64,000 bases of DNA. Origin: IMCC45349 sp047219225 (GTDB lineage Bacteria > Bacteroidota > Bacteroidia > Flavobacteriales > Flavobacteriaceae). Each line of letters starts with the position of its first letter. Position 1 is the first letter of the stretch. The notes under the pieces were generated by a model, which was given only the letters and a program-made list of their open reading frames with translations, did no database searches and was not told the origin of the DNA. Both the position numbers and the translations under genes were made by a program. Location: positions 1,426,001-1,490,000 of the forward strand of contig NZ_CP178208.1 of NCBI RefSeq assembly GCF_047219225.1. Reading direction: 5' to 3'. Shown piece by piece: positions 8,142-17,297 of this stretch.

Positions 8142-9787
8142 TAAATATATTAGTAACAGGTGGAAATGGGCAGCTAGCTCATTGTATTAGAGATGTAAAG
8201 CATGAAATTAATAATGTTAATTTAATTTTTGTTAACTCTCAAGAACTAGATATTACTAATAAAAATAAAGTAGATAGCTATTTCAAAGAACAAAAAATAG
8301 ATTGGTGTGTTAATTGTGCTGCATATACTAATGTAGATAAAGCAGAAGAGGATATTACATTAGCAAATAATGTTAACAGTTCAGGAGTCCAAATTCTTGC
8401 TCAAGCATGTAATAAATTTGATGTAAAACTGATTCATATCTCAACAGACTTTGTTTTTGATGGAAACTCTAATATAGCTTATACAGAAGAAATATCTACA
8501 AGTCCCATAAGTGTTTATGGCAGCTCTAAATTAAAAGGAGAGCAACACATTAGAGAATTAATGCCTAAACATTACATTATTAGAACATCGTGGTTGTATT
8601 CAGAACACGGGAATAATTTCATGAAGACTATGCTACGATTATCTGAACAGCGAGATGAACTAGGGATAGTTTCAGACCAAGTTGGTACTCCAACTTACGC
8701 TAGAGATTTAGCTCAAGTAATATTAAAAATCATTAAAATAAATAATGATGCATTTGGTACTTATCATTATAGTAATGAAGGTATAGCAAGTTGGTTTGAT
8801 TTTGCTACAGCTATATTTAAAGTATCAGGAAAAAAAATAAAAACAAACCCAATTTCAACAGAAGCTTATCCAACTCCAGCAAGAAGGCCAAAGTTTAGTT
8901 TGTTAAATAAAGAAAAAATTAAAAAAGAGTTTTCAATTGATATTTTAGATTGGAAAGAAAGCTTAAAAAAAGCCATAATGAACTTAGAAACAAAAACAAA
9001 TATTAATATAGCTATAGAAGCTTCTTTAAAAGCAGGAGAGGCTATAATGGACATATATGACTCGGTAATTGAGGTGGAATATAAAGATGATAAATCACCA
9101 CTAACACAAGCTGATAAAAAAGCAAACGATATTATCAATTCTTTTTTACTACCAACTGGAATTCCAATCATTAGTGAAGAAAATAAGCAAACAGAATATT
9201 CAACAAGAAAACAATGGGAAACATGTTGGGTAGTTGACCCTGTAGATGGAACAAAAGAGTTTATTAAACGCAATGGAGAATTTACAGTCAACATAGCATT
9301 AGTAACAAACGGCAAGCCAGTGCTAGGAGTTATTTATGTACCAGCAGTTAAAACTATTTATTTCGCAAATGTAAATAGTAATAATGCTTTCAAAGCTGAA
9401 TTAAATTCTCATAATGTTAAATTGGATGAAGTGTTAAGCCTTGCGGTGCAATTACAACCAAAAAAAGGTGATTCTAACCCTATTCAAGTAGTTGGAAGTA
9501 GATCTCATATGAGTCAAGAAACTTTAGACTTTGTTGAGCAATTAAAATCCAAAGGAAAAGAAGTAGAAATAGTATCTAAAGGAAGCTCTTTAAAGTTTTG
9601 TTTAGTAGCTGAAGGCAATGCTGACGTCTATCCAAGATTTGCTCCAACAATGGAATGGGATACTGCTGCTGGACAAGCTATTTGTAATGCAGTAGGAATA
9701 GATGTAATTTCTAAAGAAACTAATAAAGCTTTATTATATAATAAAGAAAACCTTTTAAACCCTTGGTTTCTAGTTTCTAAAAATTAA
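8138..9787 (+). CDS. rfbD-cysQ: Fusion: dTDP-4-dehydrorhamnose reductase (RfbD) - 3'(2'),5'-bisphosphate nucleotidase (CysQ)
   Basis: One 549-residue frame holds two whole enzymes. Residues 1 to ~280 are RfbD, the last step to dTDP-L-rhamnose: GGNGQLA at 8-14, STDFVFDG, and Y127-x3-K131. Residues ~285-549 are CysQ, which hydrolyses PAP (the by-product of sulfotransferases) to AMP: E347/E348 in SEEN, WVVDPVDGT at 364-372 with metal ligands D367 and D370, and WDTAAG at 507. Both halves have normal family length and the linker is only a few residues. The junction contains M281 (ATG at 8978), where a separate CysQ could start internally, but no stop codon divides them. The genes after it make PAPS, so the fusion joins the sugar-donor and sulfate-donor modules. 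Confidence 0.93.
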   Translation: MINILVTGGNGQLAHCIRDVKHEINNVNLIFVNSQELDITNKNKVDSYFKEQKIDWCVNCAAYTNVDKAEEDITLANNVNSSGVQILAQACNKFDVKLIHISTDFVFDGNSNIAYTEEISTSPISVYGSSKLKGEQHIRELMPKHYIIRTSWLYSEHGNNFMKTMLRLSEQRDELGIVSDQVGTPTYARDLAQVILKIIKINNDAFGTYHYSNEGIASWFDFATAIFKVSGKKIKTNPISTEAYPTPARRPKFSLLNKEKIKKEFSIDILDWKESLKKAIMNLETKTNINIAIEASLKAGEAIMDIYDSVIEVEYKDDKSPLTQADKKANDIINSFLLPTGIPIISEENKQTEYSTRKQWETCWVVDPVDGTKEFIKRNGEFTVNIALVTNGKPVLGVIYVPAVKTIYFANVNSNNAFKAELNSHNVKLDEVLSLAVQLQPKKGDSNPIQVVGSRSHMSQETLDFVEQLKSKGKEVEIVSKGSSLKFCLVAEGNADVYPRFAPTMEWDTAAGQAICNAVGIDVISKETNKALLYNKENLLNPWFLVSKN

Positions 9788-9813
9788 CTTTAACAAAATT
9801 TATTAGAGAGATA

Positions 9814-10416
9814 ATGCAAGACAATGTCATCCCTCACTCGTATAAAGTTTCTATTAATGATAGAAGAAGATTAAATAACCATAATTCTTTTTTATTATGG
9901 TTTACAGGATTATCAGGTTCTGGTAAATCAACAATTGCAAATGTTGTTGAGCAAGAGCTTTATAAAAAGGGAGTAAAAACCTATACATTAGATGGTGATA
10001 ATGTTAGAAAAGGACTCAATAAAGATTTAACTTTTTCACCAGAAGACAGAACAGAAAATATTAGACGAATAGCAGAATCAGCTAATCTAATGGTTGATGC
10101 TGGCTTGGTAGTATTGGCAGCTTTTGTGTCGCCTTATAAAAAAGACAGAGAAGAGATTAAAAATATTGTTAAAGATGTTAACTTTGTCGAGGTTTATATA
10201 AACACAAGTATTGAAGAATGTGAGCGAAGGGATGTTAAAGGTTTATATAAAAAAGCAAGAGCAGGAGAAATTAAAAACATGACCGGAATTTCAGCACCAT
10301 ATGAAGCACCTGAAAATCCAGATATTGAAATAAAAACTGAATTAGAATCTGTTGAATCTGCTGTAAAAAAGATTATAGATTTTATCACACCTAAATTAGA
10401 AAAGGAAAATGAGTAA
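9814..10416 (+). CDS. cysC: Adenylylsulfate (APS) kinase
   Basis: Phosphorylates APS with ATP to PAPS, the universal sulfuryl donor. This 200-residue single-domain kinase has the P-loop GLSGSGKST at residues 32-40, DGDNVRKGLN for APS binding, FSPEDRTENIRR and the FVSPY segment. The separate gene contrasts with bacteria where CysC is fused to CysN. It overlaps cysD by 8 bases. With cysD, cysN and two sulfotransferases nearby, the product most likely serves glycan sulfation. Confidence 0.97.
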   Translation: MQDNVIPHSYKVSINDRRRLNNHNSFLLWFTGLSGSGKSTIANVVEQELYKKGVKTYTLDGDNVRKGLNKDLTFSPEDRTENIRRIAESANLMVDAGLVVLAAFVSPYKKDREEIKNIVKDVNFVEVYINTSIEECERRDVKGLYKKARAGEIKNMTGISAPYEAPENPDIEIKTELESVESAVKKIIDFITPKLEKENE

Positions 10417-11314
10417 ATATTATTTAAATTACTTAGATGAATTAGAAAGCGAAGCAATATTTATTTTACGAGAAGTATGGGCCCAATTCCAAAATCCAGT
10501 AATTTTATTTTCTGGAGGAAAGGATTCAATTCTTGTAACACATTTAGCTAAAAAAGCATTTTACCCAGCTAAAATTCCTTTTCCATTAATGCATGTAGAT
10601 ACTGGACATAACTTTCCAGAAACAATCCAATTTAGAGATGATATCATTAAGGAATTAGGAGTTCAATTAATTGTTGGATCTGTTCAAGAATCAATTGATG
10701 AGGGTAGAGTTGCGGAAGAAAAAGGAAAAAACGCAACTCGTAATGCACTTCAAATCACAACACTTTTAGATGCAATTGAATCAAATAAAATTGATTGTGC
10801 AATAGGAGGAGGAAGACGTGATGAAGAAAAGGCTAGGGCAAAAGAACGTTTCTTTTCTCATAGAGATGATTTTGGGCAGTGGGATCCAAAAAATCAACGC
10901 CCAGAATTATGGAATTTATTCAATGGAAAACATTTTGAAGGAGAACACTTTAGAGCATTTCCAATTAGTAATTGGACAGAAATGGATGTTTGGAATTACA
11001 TAAAAAGAGAAAATATCGAAATACCGTCATTATATTTTGCTCATGAGCGTGAAGTGGTTTGGAGACAAGATTCTTGGATACCAAACTCTGAATTTTTGAA
11101 GTTAGAAGACAATGAAGAAATAGTTACTAAAAAAATACGTTTTAGAACTTTAGGAGATATAACGATTACAGGCGGAATTGAGTCTGATGCAGATACGCTA
11201 GAAAAGATTGCTGATGAAGTTTCAGGAATGCGTCAAACAGAACGTGGTAACAGAAGTGATGATAAACGTTCTGAATCAGCTATGGAAGATAGAAAACGTC
11301 AAGGTTATTTTTAA
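10409..11314 (+). CDS. cysD: Sulfate adenylyltransferase subunit 2
   Basis: Catalytic subunit of ATP sulfurylase: sulfate plus ATP gives APS, driven by the GTPase subunit CysN. The 301-residue PP-loop protein carries SGGKDS at 35-40, PLMHVDTGHNFPET, and the family signature GGGRRDEEKARAKER. Its C-terminus (RGNRSDDKRSESAMEDRK, GYF) is the standard CysD ending. It overlaps cysC at the start and cysN follows after 32 bases. Confidence 0.97.
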   Translation: MSKYYLNYLDELESEAIFILREVWAQFQNPVILFSGGKDSILVTHLAKKAFYPAKIPFPLMHVDTGHNFPETIQFRDDIIKELGVQLIVGSVQESIDEGRVAEEKGKNATRNALQITTLLDAIESNKIDCAIGGGRRDEEKARAKERFFSHRDDFGQWDPKNQRPELWNLFNGKHFEGEHFRAFPISNWTEMDVWNYIKRENIEIPSLYFAHEREVVWRQDSWIPNSEFLKLEDNEEIVTKKIRFRTLGDITITGGIESDADTLEKIADEVSGMRQTERGNRSDDKRSESAMEDRKRQGYF

Positions 11315-11346
11315 TCCCAAAATCATTTACTTAAAGAAAAAACATT

Positions 11347-12600
11347 ATGTTAGATAACAACCAATTATTAAGATTTACTACAGCAGGAAGTGTAGATGAT
11401 GGAAAAAGTACATTAATAGGTCGTTTATTATATGATTCAAAATCTATTTTTGAAGATCAATTAACAGCTATTGAAAATACAAGTAAAAAGAAGGGGCACG
11501 ATGGCGTAGATTTGGCTTTGTTTACAGATGGTTTGCGTGATGAACGTGAACAAGGGATTACAATAGATGTTGCTTATAGATATTTTACAACACCAAAACG
11601 TAAGTTTATAATAGCAGATACACCTGGGCACATTCAGTATACACGTAATATGGTTACTGGAGCATCAACAGCAAATGCTGCAATTATTTTAGTAGATGCA
11701 CGCCATGGAGTTATTGAACAAACAAGAAGGCATGCTTTTATAGCGTCTTTACTTCAAATACCACATATCATTGTGTGTGTGAATAAGATGGATTTAGTTG
11801 ATTATTCTGAGGAGGCATATAATAATGTAATCAATCAATTTGAAGAGTTTTCGTCTAAGCTATTAGTTAAAGATATTCGTTTTATACCAATTAGTGCTTT
11901 AAAAGGGGATAATGTGGTTAATAGATCTGAAGTTATGAATTGGTATCAAGGTGCGCCATTACTTCATACTTTGGAAACGATGCATATTAGTAGTGATATT
12001 AATAAGGTAGACGCACGTTTTCCTGTGCAAACAGTATTAAGACCACAAAGTGAAAGTCATAGAGATTATAGAGGATATGCTGGTAGAGTTGCTAGTGGAA
12101 TTTTTAGAGAAGGTGATGAGGTTACTGTTATGCCTTCTGGTTTTACTTCTAAAATTAAATCTATTGATGCTTTAGATAAAACTTTAGGTGAAGCATACGC
12201 GCCAATGTCAGTATCAATGACGTTGGAGGATGATATCGATATTAGTCGTGGTGATATGATTGTAAGATCAAACAATAAACCTGAAGCTTCTCAAGACATT
12301 GAAGTTATGTTATGTTGGTTACATAATAATCCAGCTAAACCTAGGGCTAAATATACCATTAGGCATACTTCTAATGAGCAGAAAGCAATGATTAGAGAGG
12401 TGGTTTATAAAATTGACATTAATTCACTTGAAAGAAATACTGTCGATAGTGAATTATCAATGAACGATATTAGTAAAGTTAAAATTAGAACTACAAAGCC
12501 ATTAATGGTTGATTCGTATAGAGAAAACAGAACAACTGGAAGTATTATTTTAGTTGATGATGCAACCAATGAAACTGTTGCAGCAGGAATGATTGTTTAA
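11347..12600 (+). CDS. cysN: Sulfate adenylyltransferase subunit 1 (GTPase)
   Basis: GTP-hydrolysing partner of CysD, of the EF-Tu-like translational GTPase family. The P-loop GSVDDGKST is at 14-22, the DTPGH switch motif and NKMD follow, then two beta-barrel domains. At 417 residues it ends where CysN without a fused APS kinase ends, in agreement with the separate cysC upstream. The 40-base gap behind it holds no terminator I can see, so transcription may continue into the lipoprotein and flippase genes. Confidence 0.97.
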   Translation: MLDNNQLLRFTTAGSVDDGKSTLIGRLLYDSKSIFEDQLTAIENTSKKKGHDGVDLALFTDGLRDEREQGITIDVAYRYFTTPKRKFIIADTPGHIQYTRNMVTGASTANAAIILVDARHGVIEQTRRHAFIASLLQIPHIIVCVNKMDLVDYSEEAYNNVINQFEEFSSKLLVKDIRFIPISALKGDNVVNRSEVMNWYQGAPLLHTLETMHISSDINKVDARFPVQTVLRPQSESHRDYRGYAGRVASGIFREGDEVTVMPSGFTSKIKSIDALDKTLGEAYAPMSVSMTLEDDIDISRGDMIVRSNNKPEASQDIEVMLCWLHNNPAKPRAKYTIRHTSNEQKAMIREVVYKIDINSLERNTVDSELSMNDISKVKIRTTKPLMVDSYRENRTTGSIILVDDATNETVAAGMIV

Positions 12601-12640
12601 TTATTAGTAAGGTTAAGAATAACATTAAAATAAATTTATT

Positions 12641-13198
12641 ATGAAAAAGCTTATTAAGGTTTTTATCTTAGTTATGTTACTTGTTGGTTGTAAAGGAAAT
12701 GATAAAAAAGAAGAAACAATTAACCACAAAAACAATAATGAAGAGGTTGTCAAAGAAGTTTCTGACGATAATTTTTTAATGACTTTAAATGCTAAAGTTA
12801 TTGAAGATGATACTTTTACTTTGTTTTATATGAAGGATGGTGATAAAGCAATAACAAAAAAGAACTCTATTTCTGTCAAAGTTGTTGGGTCTAACGAGCC
12901 ACAAACTATAGAGTTTAAGCTTGAAGATAATGTTCTACCTATGCGTTTGTTTCTAAAGTTTAAAAACGAAATAAAAAGACAAAGAATAGATATTTTGAAT
13001 GCTTCTTTAAGTTATGAAGGAGAAGAGTTTTATATCGAAGGTAATAGGTTTTTTCAATTTTTTGCTCCAAATAATTATATAGAATACGATAGGGACAATG
13101 CAACTGCAATAGGTAAAGTGGTTAAAGATAATTACGCTCCATCTTTTTCTTCTAGAAAAGTTCTTGAAGACAAAATAGATTTTTATTTGTATAAGTAA
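12641..13198 (+). CDS. Lipoprotein of unknown function
   Basis: A 185-residue protein with a clear lipoprotein signal: basic start, hydrophobic stretch 7-15 and lipobox LVGC with C17. An Asn/Glu/Lys-rich spacer (about 20-45) leads to a probably beta-rich domain of ~140 residues with no motif I recognise. It should be membrane-anchored in the periplasm or at the surface. Its place between cysN and the flippase, inside a polysaccharide operon, suggests a role in glycan handling, but nothing in the sequence proves this. Confidence 0.7.
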   Translation: MKKLIKVFILVMLLVGCKGNDKKEETINHKNNNEEVVKEVSDDNFLMTLNAKVIEDDTFTLFYMKDGDKAITKKNSISVKVVGSNEPQTIEFKLEDNVLPMRLFLKFKNEIKRQRIDILNASLSYEGEEFYIEGNRFFQFFAPNNYIEYDRDNATAIGKVVKDNYAPSFSSRKVLEDKIDFYLYK

Positions 13199-13216
13199 CC
13201 TATTATTTAAGTTAGT

Positions 13217-14497
13217 TTGGTTAAGTTTTTATTAAAGGATAAATTTTTATTAAAAAATAGTGGTTTAGTTTTTGGTTTTAGGCTATTAGGAATGGTTTTA
13301 GCATATTTAATGATGATAGCTATTACCAATTTATTAGGAGCAAAGATTTATGGTAGATATACTATTAGTGTTACACTACTTCAATTATTAGTATTGATAT
13401 GTTCTCTAGGGATACCTACAGCTGTTGTTAAATTAACATCTGACAAAGAAAATTTTAATTTTTTCCCTCGAAATGACTATTTAAAAAAGGCATTTATAAT
13501 AGTAGTTATTTCTGCTTTAGTGGTAAGCTTTATCGGGCTGTTTTTAAACACGTTTTTAGCAGAAACGATATTTGACGATATTAAACTAGTTAAGTATTTT
13601 AATTTTATTTCATATACTTTAGTCTTTACTGTTTTACATTCTTTTGTTCTAGAGTTTTTACGCGGAAGATTAAAGTTTAAACATTTTGCTTTTGGCTTAT
13701 ATGTTTTACCTTATATTATATTTTTTTCATTTTTTTATTTTTTTAAAAGCTTAAGTTTCGATGAAGAATACTACTTTCTAGGTTATGTCTTAGGAATTTC
13801 TTTAACAGGAATATTTTTTTTAAGGTTCTTCCCTTTTAAAAAGTTGAAAACAAATATTCAATACCCTGCCAATAAACTTTTTAAGCTATCTATTCCTATG
13901 TTAATTACATCAGCATTTGTGTTTTTTATTAACTGGACAGATGTATTTATGTTAGGGGCTTTAGTAACTAAGGAAGAAGTTGGAATATATAATGTAGCTT
14001 ATAAATTAGCAACTATTGTATTAATTGTTATTCATGCTGTTAACACAATTGTTGCTCCAAAAATTGCTTCATTGTTTTCTCAAAATAAATTATATGAAAT
14101 TGAAGAGTTGATTAATAAATCAACTAAAATGATTACAGTAATAACTTTGCCAGTGGTTGTAGTTTTAATACTTTTTAGAAAACATGTTTTAAGTTTATTT
14201 GGTTTAGATTTTATTGCAGGCGAATCAGTCCTAATAGTGGTTTCTTTAGGACTTTTATTTAATGCTTTATCAGGAAGTGTTTCTCAAGTTTTAAATATGA
14301 CTAAGCATCAAAAGGAGTTGAAAAACATTACTATAGTATGTGCTGTTTTAAACATTCTTTTAAATTTATTTTTAATTCCTAAATTTGGTATTTTAGGAGC
14401 TGCTTATGCTAGCTTAATTTCAAATGTCTTTTTTAATTTATTTGGAATTTACCTAGTTAAAAAGTATTTGGGATTTTATACTTTTATTAAAATTTAA
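13217..14497 (+). CDS. wzx: Oligosaccharide flippase, Wzx family
   Basis: A 426-residue protein with 12 or more hydrophobic segments and the MATE/MOP-type flippase pattern, such as ARLGM-like GFRLLGMVLAYLMMI at the first helix and INWTDVFMLG near mid-protein. It should move undecaprenyl-linked repeat units to the periplasmic face. The start is TTG at 13217; the first ATG (about 13291) would remove most of helix 1. The next gene begins 3 bases after its stop. Base composition from here to about 22 kb looks more AT-rich than in the flanking genes. Confidence 0.9.
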   Translation: MVKFLLKDKFLLKNSGLVFGFRLLGMVLAYLMMIAITNLLGAKIYGRYTISVTLLQLLVLICSLGIPTAVVKLTSDKENFNFFPRNDYLKKAFIIVVISALVVSFIGLFLNTFLAETIFDDIKLVKYFNFISYTLVFTVLHSFVLEFLRGRLKFKHFAFGLYVLPYIIFFSFFYFFKSLSFDEEYYFLGYVLGISLTGIFFLRFFPFKKLKTNIQYPANKLFKLSIPMLITSAFVFFINWTDVFMLGALVTKEEVGIYNVAYKLATIVLIVIHAVNTIVAPKIASLFSQNKLYEIEELINKSTKMITVITLPVVVVLILFRKHVLSLFGLDFIAGESVLIVVSLGLLFNALSGSVSQVLNMTKHQKELKNITIVCAVLNILLNLFLIPKFGILGAAYASLISNVFFNLFGIYLVKKYLGFYTFIKI

Positions 14498-14500
14498 ATA

Positions 14501-15373
14501 ATGCAACCAACTCTTAATTTTATTTGTATTGGAGCGCAGAAGTCAGCAACATCTACTTTGCATGATATATTATCTCAACATCCTGATTTAGAACTTCCAT
14601 TTTTAAAGGAAACTCATTTTTTTTCAGATAATGATAAGTATAAAAAAGGCTTAGAAAGCTATTTTTTAGACAATTTCAATAGCTTTAAGAAGAAATATTA
14701 CGGAGAAATTGATCCAGAGTATTGTTTTTTTCCTTTAGCTGCAAAAAGAATTTATGACTTTTCTCCAAACGCAAAAATTATTTTTATTTTAAGAAACCCT
14801 GTTGACAGAGCCTATTCTCATTATTTAATGACAAAAAGAATTGGAAGGGAATCTCTCAACTTTAAAGATGCTATATATAAAGAAAAGGAACGGTTAAATG
14901 ATTATTTTGGGCTACTTCATTACTCCTATATATCTAGAGGCAAATATTTAAATCAAATAAAAACTTATTTTCAGTTATTTGGCGAAGAAAATGTTAAGAT
15001 TATTTTGTTTGAAGATTTTATAAAAGATACACCATCTTATGTTAAAGAAATTAGCTCTTTTATTGGGTTACCAACATTTGAATATAATTATAAAGTGAAG
15101 AGTAATGTTGCTTCAGAACCTAAAAGCATCTTAATAAGAGACTTTATTTTTAAAGAAAATAAGTTAAAAAAGTATATAGGTAAATTAATTCCTGCAAAAA
15201 AGACTAAAGATTTAATAATGACAAAACTTTATAGGCTAAATGTAAAGGAAGCAAAAAAAGAACCGCTTAGTAACGAAATAAAAACTAAAATATATAATGA
15301 TTTCTTTAAGTCAGAAATAAATATTTTAGAACAAGTTCTTAATAAAGATTTGTCAAATTGGAAATTCGATTAA
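14501..15373 (+). CDS. Sulfotransferase (PAPS-dependent), first of two
   Basis: A 290-residue Sulfotransfer_1-type enzyme. The 5'-phosphosulfate loop is GAQKSATSTL with K14 (the usual KxGTT is changed to KSATST), and the 3'-phosphate motif is ILRNPVDRAYSHY with R98, N99, P100 and the later serine. LPFLKETHFFSD is typical of carbohydrate sulfotransferases of this group. No signal or membrane helix is visible, so it should act in the cytosol on lipid-linked sugar intermediates, using PAPS from CysDNC. It starts 3 bases after wzx and ends 5 bases before the second sulfotransferase. Confidence 0.92.
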   Translation: MQPTLNFICIGAQKSATSTLHDILSQHPDLELPFLKETHFFSDNDKYKKGLESYFLDNFNSFKKKYYGEIDPEYCFFPLAAKRIYDFSPNAKIIFILRNPVDRAYSHYLMTKRIGRESLNFKDAIYKEKERLNDYFGLLHYSYISRGKYLNQIKTYFQLFGEENVKIILFEDFIKDTPSYVKEISSFIGLPTFEYNYKVKSNVASEPKSILIRDFIFKENKLKKYIGKLIPAKKTKDLIMTKLYRLNVKEAKKEPLSNEIKTKIYNDFFKSEINILEQVLNKDLSNWKFD

Positions 15374-15378
15374 GGAAA

Positions 15379-16266
15379 ATGAATAATGACTTTAATAATT
15401 TAATAATAGGAGGAGTACATAAAGCCGGTACAACTTCCTTGTATACATATTTATCTTGGCATCCTAGTATTGCTGGTTCCGATATTAAAGAAACACATTT
15501 TTTCTCTGGATCTAATTATAAAAAAAAGTATAAATCTTATGATGAATACTTTAAAAATTATAAAGGAGAAAAATATAAGCTGGAAGCAAGTCCAGAGTAT
15601 ATTTACGAAAGGAAAATAGCAATTAATAACATATTAGATAATACGATAAATCCTAAAATCATTTTCATTTTTAGAAACCCAGCAGATAAAATTTTATCTA
15701 GTTTCAATCATAGAAAAAAAAATTTATTGTTTGATTCAGACTATAATTTTGAAGACTTTGAAAGAGATCATTTAAATATAAGTTCCCTGACAGAGATTGA
15801 TAAAAATAATTCATATAGTAAGGAATTATATGATGGTGTATATGTTGATTATATTAAAGATTGGTTTGAAGCTTTTGGAGAAGAAAATATTAGAATCATA
15901 TTTTTCGATGACCTTAAAAACAAACCCCACGAAGTAGTTGAAAATTTAACAAAATGGCTAAATATTGACTCAGGGTTTTATGATAATAAAAATTTTACTG
16001 TTGAAAATAAATCAGTGGTCTTTAAAAATGCTAGTTTACAGAAATATGTAATGCTTATATCTAAAAATCTTGAGCCTGTTTTTAGAAAAAATTATAAACT
16101 AAAACTTTTTTTAAGAAACATATATTATGCATTAAATGTTGATAATAAAAATAAAGAAAGTACATTTTCACTAAATAGGATTCAAAATCTATACTTGGAA
16201 AAAAACAAAGAATTAAAGTCGTTCTTAATAGCAAAAGGATATAAAAACTTTCCAGAATGGCTTTAA
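15379..16266 (+). CDS. Sulfotransferase (PAPS-dependent), second of two
   Basis: A 295-residue paralogue-like enzyme, clearly diverged from the preceding one. It keeps the canonical 5'-phosphosulfate loop GGVHKAGTTSL (K15) and has IFRNPADKILSSFNH as 3'-phosphate motif, with Lys where the first enzyme has Arg. I chose ATG 15379, 5 bases after the upstream stop; a TTG at 15358 would extend it by seven residues into the preceding gene. Two different sulfotransferases suggest two sulfated positions or two acceptor sugars. It overlaps the next gene by 10 bases. Confidence 0.9.
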   Translation: MNNDFNNLIIGGVHKAGTTSLYTYLSWHPSIAGSDIKETHFFSGSNYKKKYKSYDEYFKNYKGEKYKLEASPEYIYERKIAINNILDNTINPKIIFIFRNPADKILSSFNHRKKNLLFDSDYNFEDFERDHLNISSLTEIDKNNSYSKELYDGVYVDYIKDWFEAFGEENIRIIFFDDLKNKPHEVVENLTKWLNIDSGFYDNKNFTVENKSVVFKNASLQKYVMLISKNLEPVFRKNYKLKLFLRNIYYALNVDNKNKESTFSLNRIQNLYLEKNKELKSFLIAKGYKNFPEWL

Positions 16267-17297
16267 CTATAGAACATGCCTCTAACTATATAGTTGTTTT
16301 AAACTACAATAGTTGGCAGGACACAATAGAATGCGTAGAAGCTATAATAAATAGTACATATAAAAATTTCCAAATTATTATAATTGATAATAAATCAACA
16401 AATGATTCGGAACAGAATATTTTAAATTATTTAGAAGGGAACATTTTTCCTAATATTGAAAATTCTTTTTTTAAAGAAAAAATAAGAAAAAGAAAGCAAA
16501 AGCTTCCATATGTATATTATCGTAAAGTTATTGAAAATACGAGTTTCTTTAGAGAAAAAGCTTCAAAGAAGTCACTTTCTTTTATTTTAGAATTTCCTAT
16601 TATTTTTTTACAAACTGAGAAGAATTTAGGTTTTGCAGGAGGGAATAATCTTGCATTGAAGCCAATAATTGATAATGATAATATTTCTTCGTGTTCTAAA
16701 GTGTTTTTATTGAATCCAGATACATTTATAGATAGTAAAGCACTATTTTTTTTAAATAAAACAAAAGATGATACATTTATAAAAGGGTGTTTTGTTAAAG
16801 ATTATTATTTACCTCATAAAAGGGGCTTTTTAGGGGCTTATAGAATTATTAAGCCTTTTGGGGTTATAAAAAACATTAACACAAAGAGTAAAGAAGAAAT
16901 AGATTATATATATGGAGGTGCCTTATATACAAATAAAAGAACTTTAGAAAAATCGGGGCTTTTGCCTGAGGATTATTTTTTATATTGGGAAGAGACAGAT
17001 TGGTGTTATTCAGCAAAGTTAAATGGAGTTAATTTATCTACTTGTGAAGAGGCAATAGTTTACGATAAAGTTGGGACTAGTATTGGAAGAGGGTATCTTG
17101 CGTACTATTATTTTATTAGAAATGGGTTGTTGTTTTTTAATAAATACCACAAAAAAAATATTTTTTTTCTCTTAGTTTTCATTACTTATATGGTTTTAAG
17201 TAAAATAGTGAAGCTAGAGTTCAATAATTCTAAAGCAATAATAGATGGAACAAAAGATTATTTTAGAGGAAAAAAAGGTTATAAGAGTATTAGTTGA
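16257..17297 (+). CDS. Glycosyltransferase family 2
   Basis: A 346-residue GT-A type transferase of the rhamnosyltransferase-like group. IVVLNYNSWQDTIECVEAI opens the nucleotide-binding domain, TEKNLGFAGGNNLAL is the conserved central motif, LNPDT gives the metal-binding acidic residue, and EETDWCY fits the catalytic region. A hydrophobic segment near the C-terminus (about 300-320) probably ties it to the membrane. There is an insert at about 60-110 relative to short family members. It should add a sugar from a nucleotide donor to the lipid-linked repeat unit; rhamnose is a plausible but unproven donor. Confidence 0.9.
   Translation: MALTIEHASNYIVVLNYNSWQDTIECVEAIINSTYKNFQIIIIDNKSTNDSEQNILNYLEGNIFPNIENSFFKEKIRKRKQKLPYVYYRKVIENTSFFREKASKKSLSFILEFPIIFLQTEKNLGFAGGNNLALKPIIDNDNISSCSKVFLLNPDTFIDSKALFFLNKTKDDTFIKGCFVKDYYLPHKRGFLGAYRIIKPFGVIKNINTKSKEEIDYIYGGALYTNKRTLEKSGLLPEDYFLYWEETDWCYSAKLNGVNLSTCEEAIVYDKVGTSIGRGYLAYYYFIRNGLLFFNKYHKKNIFFLLVFITYMVLSKIVKLEFNNSKAIIDGTKDYFRGKKGYKSIS

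Noticed and set aside
7969..8190. 73-residue + ORF across the rfbC-rfbD boundary
   Set aside because: Out of frame with both genes and without motif.
8970..8990. Possible sequencing error creating the RfbD-CysQ fusion
   Set aside because: No homopolymer run at the seam that would suggest a miscounted base, and both halves continue in one frame; kept as a fusion with read-checking advised.
8866..9315. 149-residue minus ORF over the RfbD-CysQ junction
   Set aside because: Both sense domains are intact here and the antisense frame has no family features.
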